In this document: positions 1-6,944 of the stretch, one piece after another
Numbering within the stretch: the stretch's first letter is position 1
Layout of the letters: each line of letters begins with the position of its first letter
Assembly (NCBI GenBank): GCA_049602715.1
Contig: JBMYRX010000023.1
Location: forward strand, 1-29,569
DNA: 29,569 bases
Direction: 5' to 3'
Origin: GCA-2697345 sp049602715
Lineage (GTDB): Bacteria > Pseudomonadota > Alphaproteobacteria > Rhodobacterales > Rhodobacteraceae
The notes under the pieces: model-generated
Databases searched by the model: none
Told to the model about the DNA's origin: nothing
The model's input: the letters and a program-made list of their open reading frames with translations, nothing else
Made by a program: the position numbers and the translations under genes

Positions 1-360
1 CCAAGTTTTACCTGGACTAATGGATGGCATAACTTTTGGCCCGGCAAATAATCGGCCGAACACAAAACCAAAAACATCTGTGATGACTACTATTGTAACA
101 ATAAATAGGAGAATCTTTTTATCATGTAACCCAGTTTTTGTTAAAGTGAAAATAGAAAAAAATAATATAAGCAGAGCTAAAAGAAATAAACTAGGACTCT
201 TTTTAAATTTAATAAGCTTAGCTAGTTCAAAAACCATAAGAATTGAGGTTGATAGAATTACAAAAATGAAAATTAAGCCACCAAAATATAGCGACAATCC
301 ATATACTAGTATAAGCATAAAAGATGTTCTTAATCTTGGGCCAAGATCATTCATAATCAT
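1..360 (-). CDS. cdsA: Phosphatidate cytidylyltransferase, partial (C-terminal part outside window)
   Basis: This integral membrane enzyme makes CDP-diacylglycerol from phosphatidic acid and CTP, the branch point for phospholipid synthesis. The 120 codons seen run off the left edge without a stop, so the protein is truncated by the window and not broken. Several hydrophobic segments are followed by an Asp-containing stretch ending FGRLFAGPK and SPGKTW, which matches the conserved CdsA region (usually D-x-G-A/Y...GRxFG..K....SPKKTWEG); here the usual DTGAY reads TDVFGF. The chosen ATG (complement of 358-360) has no clear Shine-Dalgarno; an in-frame ATG six bases further in is an alternative. 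It lies 55 bases after frr on the same strand, where alphaproteobacteria normally have uppS in between. The family call rests on this motif plus the frr/pyrH neighbourhood. Confidence 0.85.
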   Translation of the reverse strand, partial: MIMNDLGPRLRTSFMLILVYGLSLYFGGLIFIFVILSTSILMVFELAKLIKFKKSPSLFLLALLILFFSIFTLTKTGLHDKKILLFIVTIVVITDVFGFVFGRLFAGPKVMPSISPGKTW

Positions 361-415
361 ACACTAGGATTTGTATTAAATATCGAAATTGAAAGCTTAT
401 AAATCACCAAAAATG

Positions 416-979
416 TCAAACTTTCATTATCTCTAATTGTTTATTCTCTAACATTTGATCAATATTTTTTATTTCAGCATCAGTTATTTCCTGGACTTCG
501 TCCTCCCAAATTTTCTGATCATCCTCTGACATACCTTGAGATTTTGCTTTCTTTATTTGATCCATACCGTCTCTACGTACATTTCGTACTGCAATTTTTG
601 CATTTTCAGCATATTGCGACGCTACTCGTGTCAATTCTTTTCGACGTTCTTCGTTTAACTCAGGTATCGGCAGCATGATAATGGTTCCATTTAGCTGCGG
701 GTTTATACCCAAACCACTATCTCTAATAGCCTTTTCTGCTTTATCAACTAGACTTTTGTCCCAAACGTTAACTGTTAACATACGCGACTCGGGAACGTTA
801 ACTGTTCCAATCTGATTAATAGGTGTTGGAGATCCATACGCATCCACCATAATTGTATCCAACATAGAGGAAGATGCCCGCCCTGTACGAAGTGAACCAA
901 ATTCACTCTTTAAAGAACTAACTGCCCCATTCATTCGTCGCTGCAACTCGTCCGTATCAATCATTATATCATCACTCAT
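416..979 (-). CDS. frr: Ribosome recycling factor
   Basis: RRF splits the post-termination ribosome together with EF-G so subunits can be reused; it acts in the cytoplasm. The product has 187 residues, close to the usual 185. It shows the family's landmarks: the N-terminal helix reading SLRTGRASSSMLD (about 29-41), the GSPTPINQIGTVNVPESRML segment of domain II, NPQLNGTIIMLPIPELNEER (about 93-112), and the C-terminal charged helices containing RRDGMDQIKKAK. The ATG is preceded by GAGG with five bases of spacing, which supports this start. It follows pyrH by 22 bases and precedes cdsA, the standard alphaproteobacterial translation/lipid-precursor unit except for the missing uppS. No anomalous residues were noticed. 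Confidence 0.97.
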   Translation of the reverse strand: MSDDIMIDTDELQRRMNGAVSSLKSEFGSLRTGRASSSMLDTIMVDAYGSPTPINQIGTVNVPESRMLTVNVWDKSLVDKAEKAIRDSGLGINPQLNGTIIMLPIPELNEERRKELTRVASQYAENAKIAVRNVRRDGMDQIKKAKSQGMSEDDQKIWEDEVQEITDAEIKNIDQMLENKQLEIMKV

Positions 980-1001
980 TTTTACCTCAAAGACTAAAGA
1001 T

Positions 1002-1736
1002 TTATTTATTTTCGACTATAGTAAATGATCCATCACCTGATAAAATACTTTTAAAACCACCCTTTTCATTAAGAGAAAAGACAATGATTGGAAGACTATT
1101 ATCTCGCGCCAAAGCTATAGCCGACGCATCCATTACAGCTAATCGTTTTTGCAAAACTTCATCGAAGCTTACAGAATTATATTTTTTGGCATCAGCATGT
1201 TGGACCGGGTCTTTATCATAAACACCATCAACTTTTGTTCCTTTCAAAATAGCTTCACAACCCATTTCAGTTGCTCGGAGTGTGGCCGCTGTATCGGTGG
1301 TAAAGTATGGGTTACCGGTGCCAGCAGCAAATATACAAACTCTATCTTTTTCTAAATGTCGGACTGCTCGCCGTCTGATATAGGGCTCGCAAACTTGATC
1401 CATTGGTATAGCAGATATTACGCGAGTATGGACACCCAAACTTTCTAAAGCGGATTGCATGGCTAAAGCGTTCATAACAGTTGCAAGCATACCCATATAA
1501 TCAGCCGTCGTTCTTTCCATACCCTGAGCACTACCCTGCAAACCACGGAAAATATTACCACCACCAATCACCATACAAATCTCTATTCCCATCTGATGGA
1601 CTATCTTGATTTCTTGAGCGATCCTTTCAACTGTAGGCGGATTTAATCCATAAGAAAGATCACCCATCAATGCCTCCCCTGATATTTTTAAAAGTACACG
1701 CTTATACGAAATTTTATTGATAGCAGCTTCGCTCAT
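1002..1736 (-). CDS. pyrH: UMP kinase (uridylate kinase)
   Basis: PyrH phosphorylates UMP to UDP with ATP in pyrimidine nucleotide synthesis and is an amino-acid-kinase-fold hexamer unrelated to eukaryotic UMP kinases. The 244-residue length is normal. Visible motifs are the phosphate-binding KISGEALMG near residue 17, IGGGNIFRG (about 57-65), the UMP-site ADYMGMLATVMNALA, and TDTAATLRATE in the C-terminal half. The ATG has AGGA seven bases upstream. A sigma-70-like promoter lies in the intergenic region (complement of 1764-1793), and the next gene upstream, miaA, is divergent, so pyrH appears to be the first gene of its transcript instead of following rpsB-tsf as in many bacteria. Confidence 0.97.
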   Translation of the reverse strand: MSEAAINKISYKRVLLKISGEALMGDLSYGLNPPTVERIAQEIKIVHQMGIEICMVIGGGNIFRGLQGSAQGMERTTADYMGMLATVMNALAMQSALESLGVHTRVISAIPMDQVCEPYIRRRAVRHLEKDRVCIFAAGTGNPYFTTDTAATLRATEMGCEAILKGTKVDGVYDKDPVQHADAKKYNSVSFDEVLQKRLAVMDASAIALARDNSLPIIVFSLNEKGGFKSILSGDGSFTIVENK

Positions 1737-1763
1737 AAATAATTCCTAACCTCTGGTATGTTA

Positions 1764-1793
1764 ATTGTAACTGATATGTCTTAGAGTTAACAA
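1764..1793 (-). promoter_or_regulatory. Candidate sigma-70 promoter for pyrH-frr-cdsA
   Basis: Read on the minus strand, TTGTTA (complement of 1788-1793) and TACAAT (complement of 1764-1769) are separated by 18 bases. The -10 matches five of six consensus bases and the -35 four of six. It sits about 28 bases before the pyrH start with the AGGA ribosome site between. The region is AT-rich, so a chance match is possible. Confidence 0.42.
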
Positions 1794-1849
1794 GTTTCAA
1801 TGACTGCCGCTAGTCAGAAGTTGATTTTTAATTTATTTTGAGGAAAGTA

Positions 1850-2716
1850 TTGATAGAAAATCTTTTAAAAAAATTAAGTAAAGAAAAAACTATTCTGATA
1901 GCTGGTCCTACAGCATCTGGGAAATCAGAACTTGCAGTTTTGATTGCGAAAAAGCTGGGTGGTGTGATTGTTAATGCGGACTCGATGCAGGTGTATAAGT
2001 GCTGGAATATATTATCAGCGCGTCCATCGGTGAGACAATTAAGTAGTGCACCCCATCTTTTATTTGGTCACATCCATCATCACGATGATTATTCAGTGGG
2101 TCATTGGTTGCGGGAGATAGATAATTTACTAAGTAATGAATCCCGCATGATAATTGTTGGTGGTACTGGATTATACTTTTACTCACTAATTAACGGTTTG
2201 GCAGACATACCAAAAATTACTCAAGAAACTAGACTACTAGGTAATAAATTAACCCTAAACGAAATGATACAATCCATAGATTATGAAACTTTAAAGGGGA
2301 TTGATACAAAGAACAAAGCTCGAGTTCAACGTGCTTGGGAAGTTGAAGTGCAAACTGGCCAAAGCCTCAAAGAATGGCAAAAACATACACTACCACCGCT
2401 GATAAATTTTAATCAGACTAACGCTATTGTCCTTCAAACCCCAAGTGAACTTCTTGAAACACGCATTACTCATCGGTTTGATCAAATGCTACAAAAAGGA
2501 GTACTCGAAGAAGTAAAAAAAATGCAAGAATCTTGGGATCTAAAAAAGAATTATACAAAGGCAATTGGAGGTAAAGAAATCATCTCCTATTTAAGAAACG
2601 AAATAGATCTAGAGACTATGCGAAGGCTTTCAATAATTGCTACACGCCAATACGCAAAGCGCCAGAGAACCTGGTTCCGAAAAAATATGTCTAACTGGAT
2701 TTTTCACGAATTATAA
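1850..2716 (+). CDS. miaA: tRNA dimethylallyltransferase
   Basis: MiaA transfers the dimethylallyl group of DMAPP to N6 of A37 in tRNAs reading UNN codons, the first step of ms2i6A formation. Motifs seen: P-loop GPTASGKSELA near the N-terminus, the substrate-binding NADSMQVYK, GGTGLYFYSL, KAIGGKEI and the C-terminal TRQYAKRQRTWFR. I prefer the TTG at 1850, because GAGGA ends five bases upstream; the in-frame TTG at 1838 has that site inside its coding region. This gives 288 residues, near the usual 290 to 310. It is divergent from pyrH and stands alone, with 198 bases before the transporter operon. GGKEI replaces the more usual G-x-x-E-L form, a mild variation. Confidence 0.95.
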   Translation: MIENLLKKLSKEKTILIAGPTASGKSELAVLIAKKLGGVIVNADSMQVYKCWNILSARPSVRQLSSAPHLLFGHIHHHDDYSVGHWLREIDNLLSNESRMIIVGGTGLYFYSLINGLADIPKITQETRLLGNKLTLNEMIQSIDYETLKGIDTKNKARVQRAWEVEVQTGQSLKEWQKHTLPPLINFNQTNAIVLQTPSELLETRITHRFDQMLQKGVLEEVKKMQESWDLKKNYTKAIGGKEIISYLRNEIDLETMRRLSIIATRQYAKRQRTWFRKNMSNWIFHEL

Positions 2717-2763
2717 ATTATCGGAGAGAAAAATCTTTAGTTTCTGACTAACTTATATATGAG

Positions 2764-2786
2764 CGACATCGACAGAGTCGTTTTTT
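2764..2786 (+). terminator. Possible weak Rho-independent terminator after miaA
   Basis: A CGAC/GTCG stem (2764-2767 or 2770-2773 paired with 2777-2780) is followed immediately by six T bases. The stem is only four base pairs, so the call is tentative; its place about 50 bases after the miaA stop is appropriate. Confidence 0.3.
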
Positions 2787-2804
2787 ATTGACGGGTAGTC
2801 TTAA

Positions 2805-2833
2805 TTGTGTAGGGTTTGATCTCTAGTTAAAAT
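2805..2833 (+). promoter_or_regulatory. Candidate promoter of the ABC transporter operon
   Basis: TTGTGT (2805-2810) and TAAAAT (2828-2833) are separated by 17 bases. The -10 is good (five of six) and the -35 poor (three of six). A start near 2840 would give a leader of about 75 bases that contains the hairpin at 2863-2883. Confidence 0.3.
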
Positions 2834-2862
2834 AGTTTAAACATGTGAATAATACTCAATCC

Positions 2863-2883
2863 GTCGGTAACAACAAAACCGAC
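2863..2883 (+). promoter_or_regulatory. Leader inverted repeat upstream of the transporter operon
   Basis: GTCGGT (2863-2868) and ACCGAC (2878-2883) form a perfect six-base-pair hairpin with a nine-base A-rich loop. No T-run follows, so it is not a terminator. It ends about 30 bases before the start codon; it could be an operator or an mRNA-stabilising 5' structure. Confidence 0.4.
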
Positions 2884-2914
2884 ATTATACTAAAATACCT
2901 TTAGGGAGAATATA

Positions 2915-4579
2915 ATGACAAATAAAACACTAAATGGAACTCCTATCCATAAATCCGCTTATATGTACGCGAAAGAGTGCATCGAAGGCAAGCTAAGCCG
3001 AAGAGAGTTTATATCAAGAACTACTGCTCTTGGTGTAACAACTGCTGCTGCATATGGATTAATTGGAGCAAAACAACCTGCTGCTGCTGCCACGCCTAAA
3101 AAGGGTGGAACGCTAAGAATGCAAATGGAAGTAAGAGCTCTCAAAGAACCATGCACTTACGACTGGACACAGATCGCAACATACACTGCTGGATGGTTAG
3201 AGTATCTAACGGAGTATAACTCAGATGGTTCGTTTAAGCCAATGTTATTAGAAGGCTGGTCAGTAAACGCAGATGCAACCGAGTACACTTTAAATGTTCG
3301 AAAAGGCGTAAAATGGAACAACGGAGACGACTTTACTGCTGAAGACGTAGCGCGAAACATACATCGTTGGTGCGATAAATCAGTAGAGGGCAACTCGATG
3401 GCTGCTAGGTTTGCAATTTTAATTAATGCGGACACTGGAAAAGCAAACGACGGTGCGATTACAGTTGTGGACAGTCATACTGTGAAACTGACTTGTTCTG
3501 GTCCAGACATCACGCTTATTGCGGGCATGTCAGATTATCCGGCAGCAATTTGTCCAGCAGGATTTAGTGCTGATACAATGCTTCAAAACCCAATCGGCAC
3601 AGGTCCTTACAAACCAGATGGTTTAGAAGTTGGTGTTAAAGGCTCTGTTGTGCGAAACGAAGATCATGAATGGTGGGGTTACGCTGCAGGAATGGGCGCA
3701 CACCTAGATAGAATAGAGTTTATCGACTACGGAACTGATCCAGCAGCATGGGTAGCCGCAGCAGAAGCTGACGAAGTAGATGTATTCTACGAGACAGTAG
3801 GTGAATTTGTTGATATTATGGACGGACTTGGCTGGAATAAATCAGAAATCGCAACGGGCTCAACCATTGTTATAAGGCCTAACCAGGTAGCAGAAGTGGA
3901 CGGCAAAAAGCCGTACGCAGATGTAAGAGTTCGCAGAGCAATTGCACACGCAGTTGACGTAAATGTCGTTCTTGAACTCGGTTACGCGGGACGTGGAGCT
4001 CCAGCAGATAATACACATGTTGGCCCAATGCACCCTGAATACGCTGATGTACCAGGACTTGCTCATGATCCAGCAGGAGCTATGGCTCTTCTTAAAGAAG
4101 CTGGGATGGAAAACCACGAGTTTGACATAGTGTCGATTGATGATGATTGGCGTAAAAACAGTACCGACGCAGTCGCGGCTCAACTGAGAGACGCGGGTTT
4201 CAATGTTAAGCGAACAGTTATACCGGGTTCAACATTCTGGAACGACTGGACAAAATATCCATTCAGCTCAACAAACTGGAACCACAGGCCTTTTGGTACC
4301 CAAGTTCTAGGCCTAGCCTATCGTTCTGGTGAAGCTTGGAATGAGGCTGGTTTTTCTAATGCTGAATTTGACGCATTACTTGCTAAAGCTAACGGTATCG
4401 CTGATGCAGGTGAGCGAAGTAAAGTTATGGCAGGTCTTCAAACTATAATGAGAGACGAAGGCGTAACGCTCCAACCTTACTGGCGTTCGCTTTATCGTCA
4501 CAGCAAACCAGGCGTAGTAGGCTGTGATATGCATATCGCTTATCTACCTCAAGTCTACAAATGGGGAATGGCAGGATAA
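2915..4579 (+). CDS. Peptide/nickel/opine-type ABC transporter substrate-binding protein, Tat-exported
   Basis: This is a periplasmic binding protein of the SBP_bac_5 (DppA/OppA) family that would deliver a solute to the permeases encoded downstream. Near residues 28-33 SRREFI is followed by a hydrophobic stretch rich in Ala and an AAAA cleavage region, a twin-arginine signal; about 26 residues precede the Arg pair. Family landmarks include LNVRKGVKWNNGDDFTAEDV (domain I), the IGTGPY loop, YADVRVRRAIAHAVD and the C-terminal GVTLQPYWRSLY. At 554 residues it is within the family range. AGGGAG is well placed before the ATG. The codon choice looks more GC-rich than in neighbouring genes, as expected for an abundant protein. 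The substrate cannot be told from sequence; peptides, opines and sugar derivatives are all possible. Confidence 0.92.
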   Translation: MTNKTLNGTPIHKSAYMYAKECIEGKLSRREFISRTTALGVTTAAAYGLIGAKQPAAAATPKKGGTLRMQMEVRALKEPCTYDWTQIATYTAGWLEYLTEYNSDGSFKPMLLEGWSVNADATEYTLNVRKGVKWNNGDDFTAEDVARNIHRWCDKSVEGNSMAARFAILINADTGKANDGAITVVDSHTVKLTCSGPDITLIAGMSDYPAAICPAGFSADTMLQNPIGTGPYKPDGLEVGVKGSVVRNEDHEWWGYAAGMGAHLDRIEFIDYGTDPAAWVAAAEADEVDVFYETVGEFVDIMDGLGWNKSEIATGSTIVIRPNQVAEVDGKKPYADVRVRRAIAHAVDVNVVLELGYAGRGAPADNTHVGPMHPEYADVPGLAHDPAGAMALLKEAGMENHEFDIVSIDDDWRKNSTDAVAAQLRDAGFNVKRTVIPGSTFWNDWTKYPFSSTNWNHRPFGTQVLGLAYRSGEAWNEAGFSNAEFDALLAKANGIADAGERSKVMAGLQTIMRDEGVTLQPYWRSLYRHSKPGVVGCDMHIAYLPQVYKWGMAG

Positions 4580-4599
4580 CCAGATCTTGTAAATTTAAG

Positions 4600-4626
4600 A
4601 GGGCAGCATTATCAATTTGCTGCCCT
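4600..4626 (+). terminator. Intra-operon hairpin between binding protein and permease genes
   Basis: AGGGCAGCA (4600-4608) and TGCTGCCCT (4618-4626) form a perfect nine-base-pair stem with a nine-base loop, followed by TATTTTAATATTTTTATTTT. It lies 21 bases after the binding-protein stop and about 60 before the permease start. It could act as a partial terminator or a 3' stabiliser that yields more binding protein than membrane subunits, a common arrangement in ABC importer operons. Confidence 0.8.
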
Positions 4627-4684
4627 TATTTTAATATTTTTATTTTATAAAACTAAAAATTAGTTTATTTTTTCGAGGGCCAAA

Positions 4685-5734
4685 ATGGTAAAGTTCATAA
4701 TTCGCCGAGTTGGCCTTATGATTCTCACAACATTATGTCTCACGCTCTTTGTTTTTTTTATAACTAACCTTTATCCAAATTTAGAAAAACTTGCAAAAAC
4801 TCAATTAAACTTTCGTATGACAGATGACGCTGTAACCAGTTATCTCGAGAGAAACGGTTATTTGAGGCCTATTCCGGTAGGTTATGCCCAATGGTTAGGT
4901 GTGATTCCAGGCTATGTATCCGAACCGGATGAGGAAGGTAAAATTACCGGACGCTGTAAGCTCCCAGGTGTTTCAATCGAGGAATCACCTAAATATTGTG
5001 GCGTTTTTCAGGGCTATTGGGGATACTCTACAGTATTTAAAGAACCAGCTCTTGATATTATATTAAAGAGATTAGGCCTTACAGGTTGGTTGATGCTTTC
5101 TGTAATGCTAGTTATGATTCCGTCAGCATTATTATTGGGTATCTTTTCTGGAATGCGTGAAGGCTCCAAACTGGACCGCTCACTATCAGTCTTTTCGATT
5201 ACGTCAACGGCGACACCTGAGTACGTTTCAGGTATTGTTTTTATTGCAATTTTCTCCTCTTCTGCTTTTGGACTGAAATGGTTTAAAGGATCCGCAACCT
5301 CGGCGATGGATGATATCACATGGGTTAACTTTACCTTACCAGTGCTAACAATTGCTCTTTATGGAATGGGCTATATTGCAAGGATGACAAGAGCGTCAAT
5401 GGCAGAGGTTATGACATCACAATATATTCGTACTGCACGTTTAAAAGGTGTTGGTTTTTCAGCAATAGTAATGAAGCATGCACTAAGAAATGCACTAATT
5501 GCTCCATTCACAGTTATTATGCTTCAGTTCCCTTGGCTCTTAAACGGCGTTGTAATAGTTGAAACAATATTTAACTATAAGGGCTTTGGTTGGGTGTTGG
5601 TTCAAGCTGCTGGAAATAATGATATAGATTTACTTCTTGGCTGTTCCGTTATCGCAGTAATCGTAGTGTTAGTTACACAACTAATATCAGATATCGGTTA
5701 TGTCGTTTTAAATCCACGTATTCGGATAAATTAG
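4685..5734 (+). CDS. Peptide-type ABC transporter permease (DppB/OppB family)
   Basis: This is the first of two inner-membrane channel subunits. It opens with the FIIRRVGLMILTTLCLTLFVFFI signal-anchor helix typical of DppB, and the cytoplasmic EAA-like loop reads TARLKGVGFSAIVMKHALRN (about 247-267), which contacts the ATPase. The C-terminal helices include the family-typical FNYKGFGWVLVQAA. Between the first helix and the transmembrane core is a periplasmic loop of roughly 95 residues with two cysteines (91 and 105) that could form a disulfide. The 349-residue length is somewhat above the usual 300 to 340. GAGGG precedes the ATG. The next gene starts 7 bases after the stop, so the two permeases are probably translationally linked. 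Confidence 0.93.
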   Translation: MVKFIIRRVGLMILTTLCLTLFVFFITNLYPNLEKLAKTQLNFRMTDDAVTSYLERNGYLRPIPVGYAQWLGVIPGYVSEPDEEGKITGRCKLPGVSIEESPKYCGVFQGYWGYSTVFKEPALDIILKRLGLTGWLMLSVMLVMIPSALLLGIFSGMREGSKLDRSLSVFSITSTATPEYVSGIVFIAIFSSSAFGLKWFKGSATSAMDDITWVNFTLPVLTIALYGMGYIARMTRASMAEVMTSQYIRTARLKGVGFSAIVMKHALRNALIAPFTVIMLQFPWLLNGVVIVETIFNYKGFGWVLVQAAGNNDIDLLLGCSVIAVIVVLVTQLISDIGYVVLNPRIRIN

Positions 5735-5741
5735 GTGTAAT

Positions 5742-6935
5742 ATGGAATCATTATCCTGGGGTGAAATTATTATAGAGATTTTAATCAGATTTTGGTCTGT
5801 ATGGTTGGCCTTATTAGTAACTTTTTCTCTATCCATAATCACTAAAAGAAAGACCGGATTATACGGAAAACTATTCGATAGTCCATTAGGCATGGTCGGC
5901 TTTGGAATTGTTATGTTTTGGATATTCACGGCTCTATTTGCCGACCTTATAATGACGCATGATCCATTAACACAAATTTCAGGAATGAAAAATAAAACAC
6001 CTGGTTATCCTATGAGTTCAGCTGGAAAAGATGAAGCTTTTCGGTACTACCTTTTAGGAGGTGATATCATGGCGAGAGATGTATTTTCACGTGTTGTACT
6101 TGGCTCTAGAGTTGTTTTGACCATTGCGCCAGCAGCCACTGCTTTTGCATTTATGGTAGGAATCACATTAGGTTTACCAGCAGGTTATTATGGTGGACGT
6201 TTTGACACCGTGTTAAGCTTCATTTCAAATTTAGTTTTAGCTTTTCCAGTTATATTACTATTCTTTCTGTTGGTTACCCCGGAAATTAGATTGGCGGGAA
6301 TTAATATAGGAAGCTATAAATGGACAATCCCCACGATGATGGCCTCAGTTCTATTTATATTTCCTATTATATTTGCTATAATTTTGTGGAACTCACGATA
6401 TTTCACCCAACCCAATAAACGTAATCTTTATGTAGGCTCTACCATACTTTTGGGTGGATGGTTGTATCTGGGTCTAGCTTGGGATGCCGATCCCCTAGGA
6501 TTGATATCAATAGATCCAAACATATTAATAGTTTTCGTTTCAGTAGTTTTTGTAAACTCGCCTACTGTTTTCAGAATTGTTCGTGGTATAGTATTGGATA
6601 TCAAAACCCGTGACTATGTGGCCGCTGGTCAAACTCGAGGTGAAGGGCCTTGGTATATAATGCTCTGGGAAATATTACCAAATGCTAGAGGTCCGTTAAT
6701 AGTCGATTTTTGTCTTCGCATTGGATATACTACGATACTGCTTGGAACTCTTGGTTTTTTTGGTCTTGGTCTCTCACCAGAGAGTCCTGACTGGGGGACA
6801 ACTATCAATTCCGGTCGTCGTTTATTAAGTATTTTCCCACACCCAGCTCTTGTGCCTGCATTTTCTTTGATGAGTTTAGTTCTAGGACTAAATCTATTAG
6901 CAGATGGTTTACGCGAAGAATCTCTAAAGGATTAA
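5742..6935 (+). CDS. Peptide-type ABC transporter permease (DppC/OppC family), enlarged
   Basis: This is the second channel subunit. The family's core signature is present: GGDIMARDVFSRVVLGSRVVL (about 106-126), the EAA loop (TRDYVAAGQTRGEGPWYIML, about 289-308) and the C-terminal SPDWGTTINSGRRLL region. At 397 residues it is about 100 longer than typical DppC. The extra length comes from a hydrophobic helix at 14-33 before the usual first helix and from an insertion at about 180-260 carrying two or three further hydrophobic stretches between the core helices and the EAA loop. It starts 7 bases after the first permease and ends 9 bases before the ATPase gene. The insertion keeps frame and looks like a subfamily feature, not damage. 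Confidence 0.92.
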   Translation: MESLSWGEIIIEILIRFWSVWLALLVTFSLSIITKRKTGLYGKLFDSPLGMVGFGIVMFWIFTALFADLIMTHDPLTQISGMKNKTPGYPMSSAGKDEAFRYYLLGGDIMARDVFSRVVLGSRVVLTIAPAATAFAFMVGITLGLPAGYYGGRFDTVLSFISNLVLAFPVILLFFLLVTPEIRLAGINIGSYKWTIPTMMASVLFIFPIIFAIILWNSRYFTQPNKRNLYVGSTILLGGWLYLGLAWDADPLGLISIDPNILIVFVSVVFVNSPTVFRIVRGIVLDIKTRDYVAAGQTRGEGPWYIMLWEILPNARGPLIVDFCLRIGYTTILLGTLGFFGLGLSPESPDWGTTINSGRRLLSIFPHPALVPAFSLMSLVLGLNLLADGLREESLKD

Positions 6936-6944
6936 AAGAAAAAG

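Noticed and set aside
20..367. A 115-codon plus-strand frame at the left edge
   Set aside because: The minus strand encodes a recognisable CdsA segment over the same bases; the plus-strand frame has no family features.
3860..4183. A 107-codon minus-strand frame inside the binding-protein gene
   Set aside because: It is antisense to strongly conserved SBP_bac_5 sequence and has a Cys/His/Trp-rich, random-looking composition.
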